From: Donghicola mangrovi
Lineage (GTDB): Bacteria > Pseudomonadota > Alphaproteobacteria > Rhodobacterales > Rhodobacteraceae
DNA length: 60,743 nucleotides
Assembly: GCF_013377535.1 (NCBI RefSeq)
Contig: NZ_JABCJE010000015.1
Location: 1-60,743 of the forward strand
Direction of reading: 5' to 3'
Within the stretch, counting starts at the first letter, position 1. Each line of letters begins with the position of its first letter. Below are positions 26,459 through 35,889 of the stretch, piece by piece. The notes beneath the pieces are model-generated. The model saw only the letters and a list, made by a program, of their open reading frames with translations. It did no database searches and had not been told where the DNA came from. The position numbers and the translations under genes are program-made.

Positions 26459-27547
26459 ATGACCGACGAACCGACCATCACAGGCCCCCACCTTGCACGA
26501 CGGAGCCTGCTGACGCTGACCAGCGCCTCCTTCGCCGCTTACGCAGCGGCTTCGATATTTGACGTGATACCCGCAAAGGCACAGACCATGACCAACGACT
26601 GGGACAAGACATTCCTCAAAAGCGATCGCATCGACCACCAGAAGGTCACCTTCACCAACCGCTACGGGATCGAGCTGTCCGGCGATCTCTACCTGCCGAA
26701 AGAGCGCAGCGGCGCTCTGCCCGCCATCGCGATCAGCGGCCCGTTCGGCGCGGTCAAGGAACAGTCCTCGGGGCTTTATGCGCAGACTCTAGCCGAGCGT
26801 GGCTTTGCGACCCTGGCCTTCGATCCCTCCTGGACGGGTGAAAGCGGCGGACAGCCCCGCAACACCGCCTCGCCCGATGTCAACACCGAGGACTTCAGCG
26901 CTGCGGTGGATTTCCTCGGCACGCAGGAGACCGTTGATCGCGAACGGATCGGTATCCTCGGCATCTGCGGCTGGGGCGGCATGGCCCTGAATGCGGCCGC
27001 CATCGACAAGCGTATCAAGGCGGTCGCGACCAGCACCATGTATGACATGAGTCGCCTCATGGCGCACGGCTACAACGACAGCGTAACGCTCGAACAGCGT
27101 ACCGAAATGCTCGCGGGTCTTGCGGCGCAGCGCTGGCAGGACGTCGACAAAGGTGCGCCCACCTATGGTCCGGTCAGCCTTGCAAACGTGCCCGACGAGG
27201 CACCGCAGTTCGTGAAGGAATATGCGGCCTATTATCGTGATGAGGCCCGCGGCTATCATCCGCGTTCGATTAACTCGAACGGCTCGTTCAGCGCGACGAC
27301 GCCGCTGTCCTTCATGAACATGCCGCTGATGACCTACATCGCCGAGATCACGCCGCGCCCGACGCTGCTGATCCACGGCGAGGTCGCCCATTCGCGCTAT
27401 TTCAGCGAGACCGCCTATGAGGCCGCCGCCGAGCCGAAAGAGCTTTTGATCGTTCCGGGCGCGACCCACACGGACCTCTACGATCAGGTGGAAAAGATCC
27501 CGTTCGACAAGCTTGGAAGCTTCTTCGGCGAACATCTCGCCGCCTGA
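26459..27547 (+). CDS. Exported alpha/beta hydrolase (putative Cys nucleophile)
   Basis: 362 residues from the ATG at 26459 (AGGA upstream). The N terminus has a Tat-like signal, ARRSLLTLTSASFAAYAAAS with likely cleavage after AKA near residue 40. The nucleophile elbow reads LGICGWGG with Cys170 where dienelactone hydrolases carry Cys and esterases Ser; acid and histidine regions follow (PTLLIHGE, PGATHTDLYDQ). It probably hydrolyses an ester or lactone in the periplasm. It is upstream of a tannase-family gene and divergent from LysR copy A. A second copy at 58742 is broken. Confidence 0.82.
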   Translation: MTDEPTITGPHLARRSLLTLTSASFAAYAAASIFDVIPAKAQTMTNDWDKTFLKSDRIDHQKVTFTNRYGIELSGDLYLPKERSGALPAIAISGPFGAVKEQSSGLYAQTLAERGFATLAFDPSWTGESGGQPRNTASPDVNTEDFSAAVDFLGTQETVDRERIGILGICGWGGMALNAAAIDKRIKAVATSTMYDMSRLMAHGYNDSVTLEQRTEMLAGLAAQRWQDVDKGAPTYGPVSLANVPDEAPQFVKEYAAYYRDEARGYHPRSINSNGSFSATTPLSFMNMPLMTYIAEITPRPTLLIHGEVAHSRYFSETAYEAAAEPKELLIVPGATHTDLYDQVEKIPFDKLGSFFGEHLAA

Positions 27548-27559
27548 TGAACGACCCCG

Positions 27560-27586
27560 AGGCCCGGCCGCAACGCCGGGCCTTTT
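27560..27586 (+). terminator. Intrinsic terminator after the hydrolase gene
   Basis: Nine-base-pair stem AGGCCCGGC/GCCGGGCCT (27560-27568 with 27575-27583) closes on CGCAAC and ends in TTTT. It lies between the hydrolase stop and the next gene's ribosome site, so it may only partly stop transcription. Confidence 0.75.
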
Positions 27587-27610
27587 CAATGAAGGACGTG
27601 AAGTTTCCCC

Positions 27611-29218
27611 ATGAATACCCTTGTTTCTAGCAGCGCACTAAGCGCCGTCTTGCTCGCTTTCGCGGGGGCCGCACAATCAGCATGCCCCCAAGGACTGGAA
27701 GGTCTCGCTATTGGGGCCGATGAAATCGGCCTTCCGACAAACGGAGCTCGCGTGACCGGAGCCGCCCATGTCGCCGACAGCCGCGAGTTTCCGCCCTACT
27801 GCCAGATCACTGGTGAAATCCTCCCGATCACGTCTGACGCGCCCCCGATCCTGTTCCAGATCAACCTTCCGGACAACTGGAACGGCAAGGCCGTCCAGAT
27901 GGGCGGCGGCGGCCTCAACGGCACCGTCGTCACCGGGCTCGACAACATCGTTGGCACGGGGCCGGCGGCGGACGAAGTGACCGAGGCCACGACCGGTGCA
28001 CAAACCGCGATCACCGGCGCAGATGCTACGGTCAAACCGCTGGCGCGCGGATACGTGACGTTCGGTTCGGACAGCGGGCATCAGGGAAACACCTTCGATG
28101 GCAGTTTTGCCAGCAGTGACGAAGCGCGGCGCAACTACGCCGGCGAGGCGGTCAAGAAGCTGCGCGACGTGGCCGGAACGATCCTCTCCGAAGCCTATGG
28201 CCGAGCCGCGGAGCGGGTCTACTACATCGGCGGTTCGAAAGGCGGACAGGAAGCGCTGGTTGCGGCGCAACGCTATGGCGCGGATTTCGACGGTGTGGTG
28301 TCATACTACCCCGCGAAGGACAACGGCGCGCTGATCCTCGGCTGGTGGGAGCTGACGCAAGCCGCCTATTTCTCTGACGGAGGGTATCTGCCGCCAGAGG
28401 CGCAGCAGCTCGTCCACGACCGGACCCTTGCTGCCTGCGATGCGCTCGACGGTATCAAGGACGGCGTCGTCGCCAATGTCTCCGCCTGCGAAGCAAGCTT
28501 CGCTCCGCACGATCTGCTCTGCAACGAAGGAAAGACCGCCGGTTGCCTGTCTCCTGCGCAAGTAGCGACCCTGCAACGTGGCACCGAGCGCCTGACGCTG
28601 CCCTACGAGATGGCCAACGGCATCTCGCGCATCGGTCCGTTTCCTGCAACGACGGGCGGCGATCTGACCGGGTTGTGGTTCACCGAGGACGGCAGCCCGC
28701 TCACCCCGCAGTCGCTGTTCGTACGCGAGATCGCGCGGCATTTCCTGACGGGCAATCCGGATCTCGAGCTTGCCAATATAGACCTTGAGTCGCTCCGCAA
28801 GCCAATGCAGGCTTATGCCAACGGAACCGATGCGACAAGCACGGATCTTTCGGACTTCCTCGCGCATGATGGCAAGATGATCCTCGTGCAGGGCACAACC
28901 GACATGCTCGTTCCCGAACCGGCGACGACGGATTACGCACTGCGTCTTCAGGCCAGCCACGATGGCGCGCGCGCCTTCCTGCGGTACTACGTGCAGCCGG
29001 GCTACGGGCACGGCATGGGCGTCTACAACATGAACTGGGACAGCCTTGCCGCGCTCGATGCCTGGGTCGAAACGGGCACCGCCCCGGTCGATCCCGTCTC
29101 GAATGCCGTGGTCGCGGGCGCCCTGCGCGAAATGCCCCTGTGCGAATATCCCGCCTTCCCGCGCTTCGCCGGCGGCGACCCCGCGCAGGCGGGAAGCTTT
29201 GCCTGCGCTCTGCGCTGA
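27611..29218 (+). CDS. Tannase/feruloyl-esterase family protein, exported, variant active site
   Basis: 535 residues with a Sec signal peptide (cleavage near AQSA at 21-24). Family blocks are present: NLPDNWNGKAVQMGGGG, GYVTFGSDSGHQG and ERVYYIGGSKGGQEALVAAQ with nucleophile Ser209. True tannases have CS and HC pairs joined by a disulphide; here Gly precedes the Ser and no Cys follows the catalytic His (PGYGHGMG). Such variants occur in the family. It should cleave phenolic or similar esters in the periplasm. It follows the hydrolase gene on the same strand. Confidence 0.82.
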   Translation: MNTLVSSSALSAVLLAFAGAAQSACPQGLEGLAIGADEIGLPTNGARVTGAAHVADSREFPPYCQITGEILPITSDAPPILFQINLPDNWNGKAVQMGGGGLNGTVVTGLDNIVGTGPAADEVTEATTGAQTAITGADATVKPLARGYVTFGSDSGHQGNTFDGSFASSDEARRNYAGEAVKKLRDVAGTILSEAYGRAAERVYYIGGSKGGQEALVAAQRYGADFDGVVSYYPAKDNGALILGWWELTQAAYFSDGGYLPPEAQQLVHDRTLAACDALDGIKDGVVANVSACEASFAPHDLLCNEGKTAGCLSPAQVATLQRGTERLTLPYEMANGISRIGPFPATTGGDLTGLWFTEDGSPLTPQSLFVREIARHFLTGNPDLELANIDLESLRKPMQAYANGTDATSTDLSDFLAHDGKMILVQGTTDMLVPEPATTDYALRLQASHDGARAFLRYYVQPGYGHGMGVYNMNWDSLAALDAWVETGTAPVDPVSNAVVAGALREMPLCEYPAFPRFAGGDPAQAGSFACALR

Positions 29219-29225
29219 ACCCATC

Positions 29226-29254
29226 GGAAGCGGCCGCCCGGCGCGGCCGCTTCC
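29226..29254. terminator. Strong hairpin between convergent tannase-family genes
   Basis: Perfect 12-bp stem GGAAGCGGCCGC/GCGGCCGCTTCC with a 5-nt loop, then TGTTTC. It lies between stops at 29218 and 29278. Confidence 0.8.
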
Positions 29255-29277
29255 TGTTTCAAGGGAATGCCCCAGGC

Positions 29278-30831
29278 TCAGCCGGCCGTACAGGTGAAGC
29301 TGTCCGCCCCGGTTCCCTCGCCGGTGTATTGCGCCTCGAGCGGCCAGGCGCAGACCGGCATCTCCTCGCCGGGCCTTGACGGTGCGCTTGCCGGCATCTG
29401 CTGAGGCGCATCACCCCCTGCGGTCCATTCTTCCAGCACGGTCAGCGGATCGAAGTCCTCGAAGGCGTCACGGCCCCCACCGCAATGGGTCATCCCCGGC
29501 ACCATGAAAAGCTGTGCGAAGTCTGCTCCGGTGTCGGCTTCCGCCCGGTCGTGCCATTGCGCGATGTCCCAGGCCGAGAAAATCGGGTCCGCCAACCCCT
29601 GGAAGATCACCATCTTGCCGCCACGGTTGGCGAAGGTGGTCAGAAAGGTGTCATCCGCATCGAGGTAGCCGCCAACGTCGGCAGTGCCGCGTGCGAGCGC
29701 CGCGAAATCTGGCGCATCCGGGATCGACTGCGGCGGCGTCAGCATCAGCGCCTCGGTCGAAGGAACCGTCAGCGTCTGGTGCAGCGACGGCTGCTCTGCG
29801 GTCCCCAGCTTCCAGGTCCGCCAGCCCGGCGCAGCCATCCCCGGATCCCACGGCCAGTCGCTGTAGACCCGTGCTCCGCCCGCATCGCGCGCGCCGTCCA
29901 TGACGGTGATCAGCGCATCCAGCCTGCCATCGTCGATCTGCCCGCGCAGCGCTTCGGGATCGAAGCTGCACTGACGATAGGCGGCGACGATCCCGTCCTC
30001 GCGACCATCGAGGGCGTCGCACTGACGCAGAACCTCGTTCGCGACGGTCTCCAGATCTGCCTGCGACAGCGCCGTATGCATCGCATCGCGCGGCGCGACC
30101 TTCGCCCATTGCGTGACATCCCAGACCCCGCCAAGCGCCGCGCGCGACAGGTGGAACGCCGGATTGCCCGCAACGACCCCGTCGAATTCAAGTGGGAAAC
30201 GCTCGGCGGCGATCATCGCTTCGCGGCCGCCGTTCGAGCAGCCCATGAAGAATGACTGCTCCGGTGCCTCGCCGTAGTAGGCACGTACCAACGCCTTCGC
30301 GGCGGCTGTGATCTTGCCGATGGAGGCGTAGCCGAGGTCGAGCCGTGCCTGCTGGTCGGCGGCAAAGGCGAAGTCGAGCCCATCGTGCCCGCCATCCATG
30401 CTTACCACCGCATAGCCCCGTGTCAGCCCCGGCGTTGCGCGCGACCCGGTCGATGGGATCGGGCCGATCGCGGGCGCAAGGAACCCGTCGGTACCGCCGC
30501 CACCCTGAAACAGGAAGCGGCCGTTCCAGTCCTGCGGCATCCGCAATTCGAAACGCGTGCCGTAGCGGCCATTCATCCCCTCCCGGTCGCCGATCTTGCC
30601 CTGAACGAGGCAGTGGCTGCCGACCTCTGTCGGCACGGGCGCGCCCCCCGTCATGGCACTCATCTCGTCCGGGGGAAGCGATCCGGCCTGCTGGAGCGAC
30701 GCGCGGTCGATCCGGACATCATGGAGCCCGGTCTTGGCCAGGTCCGAGCAAGTGTCAGCGCGCGCCGACGACGCGAAGGCCGCCACGACAAGCGCGGCGG
30801 AAAGGGGAGTAATTTTCAAGGTGAGATCCAT
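29278..30831 (-). CDS. Tannase/feruloyl-esterase family protein, exported, canonical active site
   Basis: 517 residues with signal peptide (MDLTLKITPLSAALVVAAFA; cleavage after ARA near 25). The canonical CS-D-HC elements are visible: Cys198-Ser199 in FFMGCSNGGREAM and His-Cys in PGMTHCGGGRDAF. The family hydrolyses galloyl, feruloyl or related esters outside the cytosol. It converges on the variant family member at 27611, with which it shares only family-level similarity. The start lacks a strong Shine-Dalgarno site. Confidence 0.9.
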   Translation of the reverse strand: MDLTLKITPLSAALVVAAFASSARADTCSDLAKTGLHDVRIDRASLQQAGSLPPDEMSAMTGGAPVPTEVGSHCLVQGKIGDREGMNGRYGTRFELRMPQDWNGRFLFQGGGGTDGFLAPAIGPIPSTGSRATPGLTRGYAVVSMDGGHDGLDFAFAADQQARLDLGYASIGKITAAAKALVRAYYGEAPEQSFFMGCSNGGREAMIAAERFPLEFDGVVAGNPAFHLSRAALGGVWDVTQWAKVAPRDAMHTALSQADLETVANEVLRQCDALDGREDGIVAAYRQCSFDPEALRGQIDDGRLDALITVMDGARDAGGARVYSDWPWDPGMAAPGWRTWKLGTAEQPSLHQTLTVPSTEALMLTPPQSIPDAPDFAALARGTADVGGYLDADDTFLTTFANRGGKMVIFQGLADPIFSAWDIAQWHDRAEADTGADFAQLFMVPGMTHCGGGRDAFEDFDPLTVLEEWTAGGDAPQQMPASAPSRPGEEMPVCAWPLEAQYTGEGTGADSFTCTAG

Positions 30832-31233
30832 TCATTTTGACGGGACGGGACGGACGCCAGCCCCCAACTTTGAGCACAACTGCCATCACTGCAACGTGAG
30901 GCAGGTTGAAAATTAAGGGGGGATGTCCCCGATTTCAAATGAGCGTTAGGCATCGCACTCATGACACAAACAGATAGCGCCCCGCCTGCGGGTTTCTGAC
31001 AAGGAGCCGCGCCCGTGTGCCTTGTCTTCGCGAAAAAACCTACTGGTTCTAAGCTTCTGCAGATCTGTCCGCTAGCAGGGACGCCAGTCTAGTTTGGGCA
31101 ACCTCAGGCCGGGGAGGCCGGCAAGCCGGAGTGTTCCATCACTCTGAGTCATCACTGCTATGAATCCTGTCGAACTCCCAATTTTGCTCCAAGGCCACAT
31201 ATCACCGTCAAGCCCATCCATGAGGAGCAATCC
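30832..31233. other. 402-bp intergenic region upstream of paoA
   Basis: Divergent promoter region between the minus-strand tannase gene and paoA. I find no convincing gene in it. An ATGA-N7-TCAT-type inverted repeat in the opposite order (TCAT-CACTGCT-ATGA) lies at 31149-31163, 71 nt before paoA. The paoA ribosome site GAGGAG is at 31222-31227. Much of the rest is unexplained and could be remnant sequence. Confidence 0.4.
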
Positions 31234-31869
31234 GTGTCCCCAGCCATAAACTTCGAACTCCGCCGCCGCACCTTCATTGCTGGCACCGCCGTAGCTGCCG
31301 TCACGGTGGGGATGTCCCGCAAGGCCGCCGCACAGACCGCTGCTCCCGTAGGCGCCGAGAGCACCACCGTTTTTCTGACCGTCAACGGCGAGGGACGCGA
31401 GCTGACCGTCGACAACCGCACCACGCTGCTCGACGCACTGCGCGAACACCTGCAACTGACCGGCACCAAGAAAGGCTGTGATCATGGGCAATGCGGCGCC
31501 TGCACCTGCACCGTGAACGGCACGCGTGTGAACAGCTGCCTGAGCCTCGCCGTGATGCATGACGGGGACGAGGTGGAAACGATCGAAGGGATCGGCGCAC
31601 CGGACGCTATGGACCCGATGCAAACCGCGTTTGTCGAGAATGACGGCTTTCAATGCGGCTACTGCACGCCGGGACAGATCCAGTCCGCCCGCGCGGTGCT
31701 GGACGAAATCCGGGCAGGTATCCCCAGCCATGTGACCGACGACCTTACCGCCGAGATCACCATCACCGATGCCGAGATCCGCGAACGGATGTCAGGCAAT
31801 ATCTGCCGTTGCGGGGCCTATGCAAACATCCTCGCCGCCATCACCCAGGTTGCGGAGGATCAGGCATGA
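31234..31869 (+). CDS. paoA: Periplasmic aldehyde oxidoreductase, 2Fe-2S subunit
   Basis: 211 residues starting at GTG behind GAGGAG. A Tat signal ([18 protein letters not shown], cleavage near AAA-QT at 34) fits the exported PaoABC type. The plant-type cluster uses Cys82, 87, 90 and 102 ([14 protein letters not shown]); the second cluster uses CGYC and NICRCGAY. It passes electrons from the molybdenum site. It overlaps paoB by ATGA, so the three subunits are coupled. No paoD-like maturation gene is adjacent; it may lie elsewhere. Confidence 0.92.
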   Translation: MSPAINFELRRRTFIAGTAVAAVTVGMSRKAAAQTAAPVGAESTTVFLTVNGEGRELTVDNRTTLLDALREHLQLTGTKKGCDHGQCGACTCTVNGTRVNSCLSLAVMHDGDEVETIEGIGAPDAMDPMQTAFVENDGFQCGYCTPGQIQSARAVLDEIRAGIPSHVTDDLTAEITITDAEIRERMSGNICRCGAYANILAAITQVAEDQA

Positions 31870-32816
31870 GACAGTTCAGCTACGAGAAAGCCTCGGATCC
31901 CGGTGCCGCTGCCGCCCGCGCTGCGGAAGTCCAAGGAGCCAAGTTCATCGCTGGTGGCACCAACCTGCTGGACCTGATGAAGTTGGAAATCGAGACACCG
32001 GTCCATCTGATCGACGTGAACGGTCTGGGCCTCGATACCATTTCCGAGACGGAAGACGGCGGATTGCGCATCGGCACACTGGTGACCAATACCGTGCTCT
32101 CGGCCGATGCCCGTATCCGCCGCGACTACCCGGTGCTGACCCGCGCCATCGCCGCCGGTGCCAGCGGCCAGCTACGCAATAAGGCCACCACAGGCGGAAA
32201 CCTTCTACAGCGCACGCGCTGTCCGTATTTCTATGACACCGCAATGCCTTGCAACAAGCGCGCACCAGGCACAGGCTGCGGCGCGCTGACCGAGGGGGCG
32301 TTCTCGCGGCAGCTCGGCGTGATCGGGACCTCGGAGGCCTGCATCGCCACCCACCCGTCCGACATGGCTGTGGCCATGCGAGTGCTGGATGCCGTCATTG
32401 AGACGGTGACCCCCACCGGCATGACCCGCCAGATCCCGCTGGAAGAGTTCCACCAGCTGCCCGGCGACACGCCTGATCAGGAAACTGCGCTGCTGCCGGG
32501 CGAGCTGATCACCCATGTGACCCTGCCCGCGCCTGTCGGGGGCAGGCAGAGCTATCACAAGGTCCGCGATCGTGCGTCTTACGCCTTCGCCCTAGTCTCC
32601 GTGGCCCTGATCCGTCAGGCCGACGGCACGGGCCGGATCGCGCTTGGCGGCGTGGCACCCAAGCCCTGGCGCCGCACCGAGGCCGATGCCGAACTTCCCA
32701 ACGGCGCACGCGCGGTCATTGCCCGCCTTCTCGACGGGGCAACGCCCACCGAAGAGAACGCCTTCAAGATCACCCTCGCCGAACGCACGCTCGCGGCCAT
32801 GCTGAAGGAGGCCTGA
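31866..32816 (+). CDS. paoB: Periplasmic aldehyde oxidoreductase, FAD subunit
   Basis: 316 residues starting in the ATGA overlap with paoA. The FAD motif [12 protein letters not shown] is near residue 35, and the [19 protein letters not shown] region carries Cys residues (TRCPYF, MPCNKR, GTGC) like the loop that holds an additional 4Fe-4S cluster in E. coli PaoB. It has no signal of its own and would be co-exported with PaoA. C-terminal CO-dehydrogenase flavoprotein domain (from about 210) is present. Confidence 0.92.
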   Translation: MRQFSYEKASDPGAAAARAAEVQGAKFIAGGTNLLDLMKLEIETPVHLIDVNGLGLDTISETEDGGLRIGTLVTNTVLSADARIRRDYPVLTRAIAAGASGQLRNKATTGGNLLQRTRCPYFYDTAMPCNKRAPGTGCGALTEGAFSRQLGVIGTSEACIATHPSDMAVAMRVLDAVIETVTPTGMTRQIPLEEFHQLPGDTPDQETALLPGELITHVTLPAPVGGRQSYHKVRDRASYAFALVSVALIRQADGTGRIALGGVAPKPWRRTEADAELPNGARAVIARLLDGATPTEENAFKITLAERTLAAMLKEA

Positions 32817-32817
32817 G

Positions 32818-34992
32818 ATGCAATTCAACGAACCCGCAGGCGAGACCCTTTTCGACAACGCCAAGATTGTGGGCAAGGCGCATACCCGCATCGACGGTCC
32901 TCTGAAAGTCACAGGCCAAGCGCCCTATGCCTATGAACGTTATGATGTCGTCGAGGGGCAGCTTTATGGCTATCCCCTAGGCGCCACGATCAGCCATGGG
33001 ACGGTCACCGCGATGGATACCGCGGCGGCCCTCGCCGCTCCCGGCGTCCGGACGATCGTCACGACGCTGGATGTGGAGCCGCTGGCGCTTGGCATGCTGA
33101 ACGTCGCCCGCCTGTTCGGCGGCGCGGATGTGATGCACTACCACCAGGCCATCGCCGTCGTCATCGCCGAAACCTTTGAACAGGCACGCGCCGCCGCCTC
33201 GCTGATTGAGGTCAGCTACGAACAAGGCGATCCGGCGGATTATGACCTTGATGCCGCCTTTGAGCGCCTTCAGGGCTCGGGTGAACCCGATACCCTTTAT
33301 GGCGATGTGGACGCCGCCTTCCGCGATGCCGCAGCGGTCACAGACCAGATGTACCACACGCCCGGCGAAAGCCATCAGATGATGGAACCCTTCGCCTCCA
33401 TCGTGGACTGGTCCGATGGCGGGCAGCTGACTGGCTGGATCTCGAACCAAATGATCAACTGGACCCGGGGATCTCTGGCGACCACGCTCGGCATCGACAA
33501 GGAGCGCATCCGCATTGAGAGCCCCTATGTCGGCGGAGGCTTCGGCGGCAAGCTCTGGCTGCGGGCGGATACCGTACTGGCGGCCCTCGGATCGCGCGCT
33601 GTCGGTGCGCCGGTGAAAGTTGCCCTGCCTCGCCCGATGATGATGAACAACACCACTCATCGCTCCGCCACGGTGCAGCGCATCCGCTTGGCGGCCAATG
33701 CAGACGGAACGCTGAAAGGCATCTGGCACGAGAACGTCTCCTACGGCCTGCCCGGCGGGCGGGGCGAGAATGCTACCGCGCAGACGCCTTATTTCTATGC
33801 TTCAGAGACCATGCGGGTAAAGAACCACATGGCTGAAATGCCGCTGCCCGAGACCGCCGACATGCGCGCACCCGGCGAGGCGGCGGGCCTCATGGCGCTG
33901 GAAATCGCCATGGATGAAATGGCGGAAGCACTGGAGATGGACCCGGTGCGTTTCCGCATCGTAAACGACAGCCAGGTCAACCCGTCCAATCCTGACCAAC
34001 CCTACTCTGATCGCAACTTCGTCCAGTGCCTGGAACGCGGTGCGGAAGCCTTCGGCTGGGATGCCTCGCGCCCGGCACCGGGCAGCCGCCGCGACGGGGA
34101 CTGGCTGATCGGCCAAGGCGTCGCGGGGGCCTTCCGTGGCGCACTGGTCCAACCCTCTGGCGCACGCGCCGCGATCGAGAACGGCAAGCTCGTGATCGAA
34201 ACGGACATGACCGACATCGGCACGGGGTCGTACACCATTCTCGCGCAGACGGCTGCCGAGACGATGGGCCTCGGCATGGAGGATGTCGACGTCCGGCTGG
34301 GCAATAGCGCCTACCCCGTTTCGTCCGGGTCGGGTGGCCAGTTCGGCGCGGTGTCTTCCACCTCTGGTGTCTATGCCGCGTGCATGGCCCTGCGCGAACG
34401 CATCGCTTCCGATCTGGGTCTGGACGCCCCCGCCTTTGCCAGGGGGCGCATCCTCGCTGGCGATGTTGACCGACCGCTCTTGGACATGACGGTGGAAGCT
34501 GTCGAGTCCATCGAGTGGGGCGACTTCATGAAGCAGTACCAGAAGGCGACCTTCGGGGCGCATTTCGTCGAAGTGGGCGTCAACGCCTACACAGGGGAAA
34601 CCCGGGTCCGACGCATGCTGGCCTGCTGTGATGCGGGCCGCATCCTCAATCCGGTCACTGCGCGCAGCCAGGTCATCGGCGGCATGGTCATGGGGGTCGG
34701 CGCCGCGCTGTCGGAGGAAATGGCCCTCGACACCGGACGCGGCATGTTCGTCAATCACGATCTGGCGGGCTACGAGGTCGCGGTGCACGCGGACATCCCC
34801 GAGCAGGAGGTCATCTTCCTCGACACGCTCGACCCCATTGCCTCGCCGCTGAAGGCGAAGGGCGTGGGTGAGCTGGGCCTGTGCGGTGTGGCGGCAGCGA
34901 TTGCCAATGCGATGTACAACGCAACCGGCATCCGGCTCAGGTCCTATCCCCTGACCCTCGATAAGATGTTGGATCAATTGTCGGACGTCTGA
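32818..34992 (+). CDS. paoC: Periplasmic aldehyde oxidoreductase, molybdenum cofactor subunit
   Basis: 724 residues, close to E. coli PaoC (732). Cofactor-binding blocks match: PYVGGGFGGKLWLRAD, MRAPGEAAGLMALEIAMDE, TDMTDIGTGSYTILAQTAAE, GSGGQFGAVSSTSGVYAACM, and the catalytic base Glu in AKGVGELGLCG near the end. It oxidises aromatic or other aldehydes to acids with water as oxygen source. It starts one base after the paoB stop. Beside two tannase-family esterases, detoxification or use of phenolic aldehydes is likely. Confidence 0.94.
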   Translation: MQFNEPAGETLFDNAKIVGKAHTRIDGPLKVTGQAPYAYERYDVVEGQLYGYPLGATISHGTVTAMDTAAALAAPGVRTIVTTLDVEPLALGMLNVARLFGGADVMHYHQAIAVVIAETFEQARAAASLIEVSYEQGDPADYDLDAAFERLQGSGEPDTLYGDVDAAFRDAAAVTDQMYHTPGESHQMMEPFASIVDWSDGGQLTGWISNQMINWTRGSLATTLGIDKERIRIESPYVGGGFGGKLWLRADTVLAALGSRAVGAPVKVALPRPMMMNNTTHRSATVQRIRLAANADGTLKGIWHENVSYGLPGGRGENATAQTPYFYASETMRVKNHMAEMPLPETADMRAPGEAAGLMALEIAMDEMAEALEMDPVRFRIVNDSQVNPSNPDQPYSDRNFVQCLERGAEAFGWDASRPAPGSRRDGDWLIGQGVAGAFRGALVQPSGARAAIENGKLVIETDMTDIGTGSYTILAQTAAETMGLGMEDVDVRLGNSAYPVSSGSGGQFGAVSSTSGVYAACMALRERIASDLGLDAPAFARGRILAGDVDRPLLDMTVEAVESIEWGDFMKQYQKATFGAHFVEVGVNAYTGETRVRRMLACCDAGRILNPVTARSQVIGGMVMGVGAALSEEMALDTGRGMFVNHDLAGYEVAVHADIPEQEVIFLDTLDPIASPLKAKGVGELGLCGVAAAIANAMYNATGIRLRSYPLTLDKMLDQLSDV

Positions 34993-34999
34993 TGACGCG

Positions 35000-35028
35000 G
35001 GTGCGGCACGCGCCTGGCGTGCCGCACC
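35000..35028. terminator. Hairpin after paoC
   Basis: Perfect 12-bp stem GGTGCGGCACGC/GCGTGCCGCACC with loop GCCTG, just after the paoC stop and before the convergent gene ending at 35045. It has no T-run, so its strength as a terminator is uncertain. Confidence 0.6.
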
Positions 35029-35044
35029 TGTAGCGGATGATCTG

Positions 35045-35752
35045 CTACCGGCGTTCAATCACATGCCTTAGCCAGACCACTCCGCCGTCCAGCGTTTCCA
35101 CGGCCAGCAAGCGCATGGGTTGACCTGCGGCAGGTCTGTCGCCCGAAGCGCCCGGTTGGTCATAAATCGCGGGAACGCCGGCCAGACCATCGACGGCAGG
35201 CATGATCAGGGTGCTTGTCTCGTCGATCAGACCCGCTTGCAAGAACGCACCGTTCAGGCGTCCGCCGCCCTCCAGCAAAAGCGAGGCCGCGCCGAAATAG
35301 TCGCGCAGCCGCGGAAGCACGGAGGCGATGTCATACCCATCCGGCCCGGCAAAGAGGCAGCTGGCACCGGTTGCGCAAACCTTCTCCGCATGCGCCTGTG
35401 GAACGCGCGTCGAGAAAACATAGACGAGGTGATCGGGCAGACAGTCCTGTGCCATATCCAACCTACCCGATGGATCGAAGAGGACGCCGATCTTGCGCTT
35501 GCCTGGATCGCCCACCACATCCTCACGCTCCATGGGAGACACGAGATCATGGGTAGTCTGCCCCGACGCATAGCGTTGTAGGGTGCGGCGTCCCGCCATC
35601 CAGCCGTCATGTGGCAGGCGCGCCTCGGCCGCCTCGTAGTTGGACCAGATCAGTGCATCTCTGTCTGTCACCCCGATCGGCGCTTCCAACCGCCCGGTCA
35701 GAAGTCTGCCGTCGATAGAGGTAATCATGTGGCAGATAATCTTGGGTCGCAT
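35045..35752 (-). CDS. RibD C-terminal / dihydrofolate-reductase-like reductase
   Basis: 235 residues from the ATG near 35752, chosen because AAAGGA lies just upstream and the family fold begins at MRPKIICHMITSIDGRL; a longer frame from 35833 would cover the operator at 35832. Motifs: SIDGRL near the N terminus, SLLLEGGGRLNGAFLQAGLIDE late in the protein. Relatives reduce the riboflavin pathway pyrimidine or unknown substrates with NADPH. It is divergent from the LysR gene at 35890 and not linked to riboflavin genes, so a redox role in this catabolic block is as likely. Confidence 0.8.
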   Translation of the reverse strand: MRPKIICHMITSIDGRLLTGRLEAPIGVTDRDALIWSNYEAAEARLPHDGWMAGRRTLQRYASGQTTHDLVSPMEREDVVGDPGKRKIGVLFDPSGRLDMAQDCLPDHLVYVFSTRVPQAHAEKVCATGASCLFAGPDGYDIASVLPRLRDYFGAASLLLEGGGRLNGAFLQAGLIDETSTLIMPAVDGLAGVPAIYDQPGASGDRPAAGQPMRLLAVETLDGGVVWLRHVIERR

Positions 35753-35831
35753 GACATGTCCTTTACGAAATTTGCACCGACCATAATGAAGCCAGCGCTG
35801 AAGCGTTAGCTGTGCCGCTTCGGATAGACCC

Positions 35832-35846
35832 ATGACATGAGATCAT
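35832..35846. promoter_or_regulatory. ATGA-N7-TCAT operator between RibD-like and LysR genes
   Basis: ATGA-CATGAGA-TCAT, a T-N11-A inverted repeat in the divergent promoter region. The same element recurs at 36780-36794 at the other end of the LysR gene. Confidence 0.55.
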
Positions 35847-35889
35847 ATAAAACCAGAGAAAGTCCGACTAAGGTCAAGAGTTCATCGTC

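Noticed and set aside
30832-31140. Possible insertion-sequence remnant upstream of paoA
   Set aside because: Translation in all frames gave no transposase motif and I saw no terminal repeats, so I left it as unexplained intergenic DNA.
33802-35058. Minus-strand open frame of 418 codons opposite paoC
   Set aside because: Typical mirror frame in GC-rich coding DNA; paoC matches its family along its whole length.
35753-35833. 27-codon N-terminal extension of the RibD-like gene
   Set aside because: It covers the ATGA-N7-TCAT operator and lies before a good Shine-Dalgarno site and the start of family similarity.
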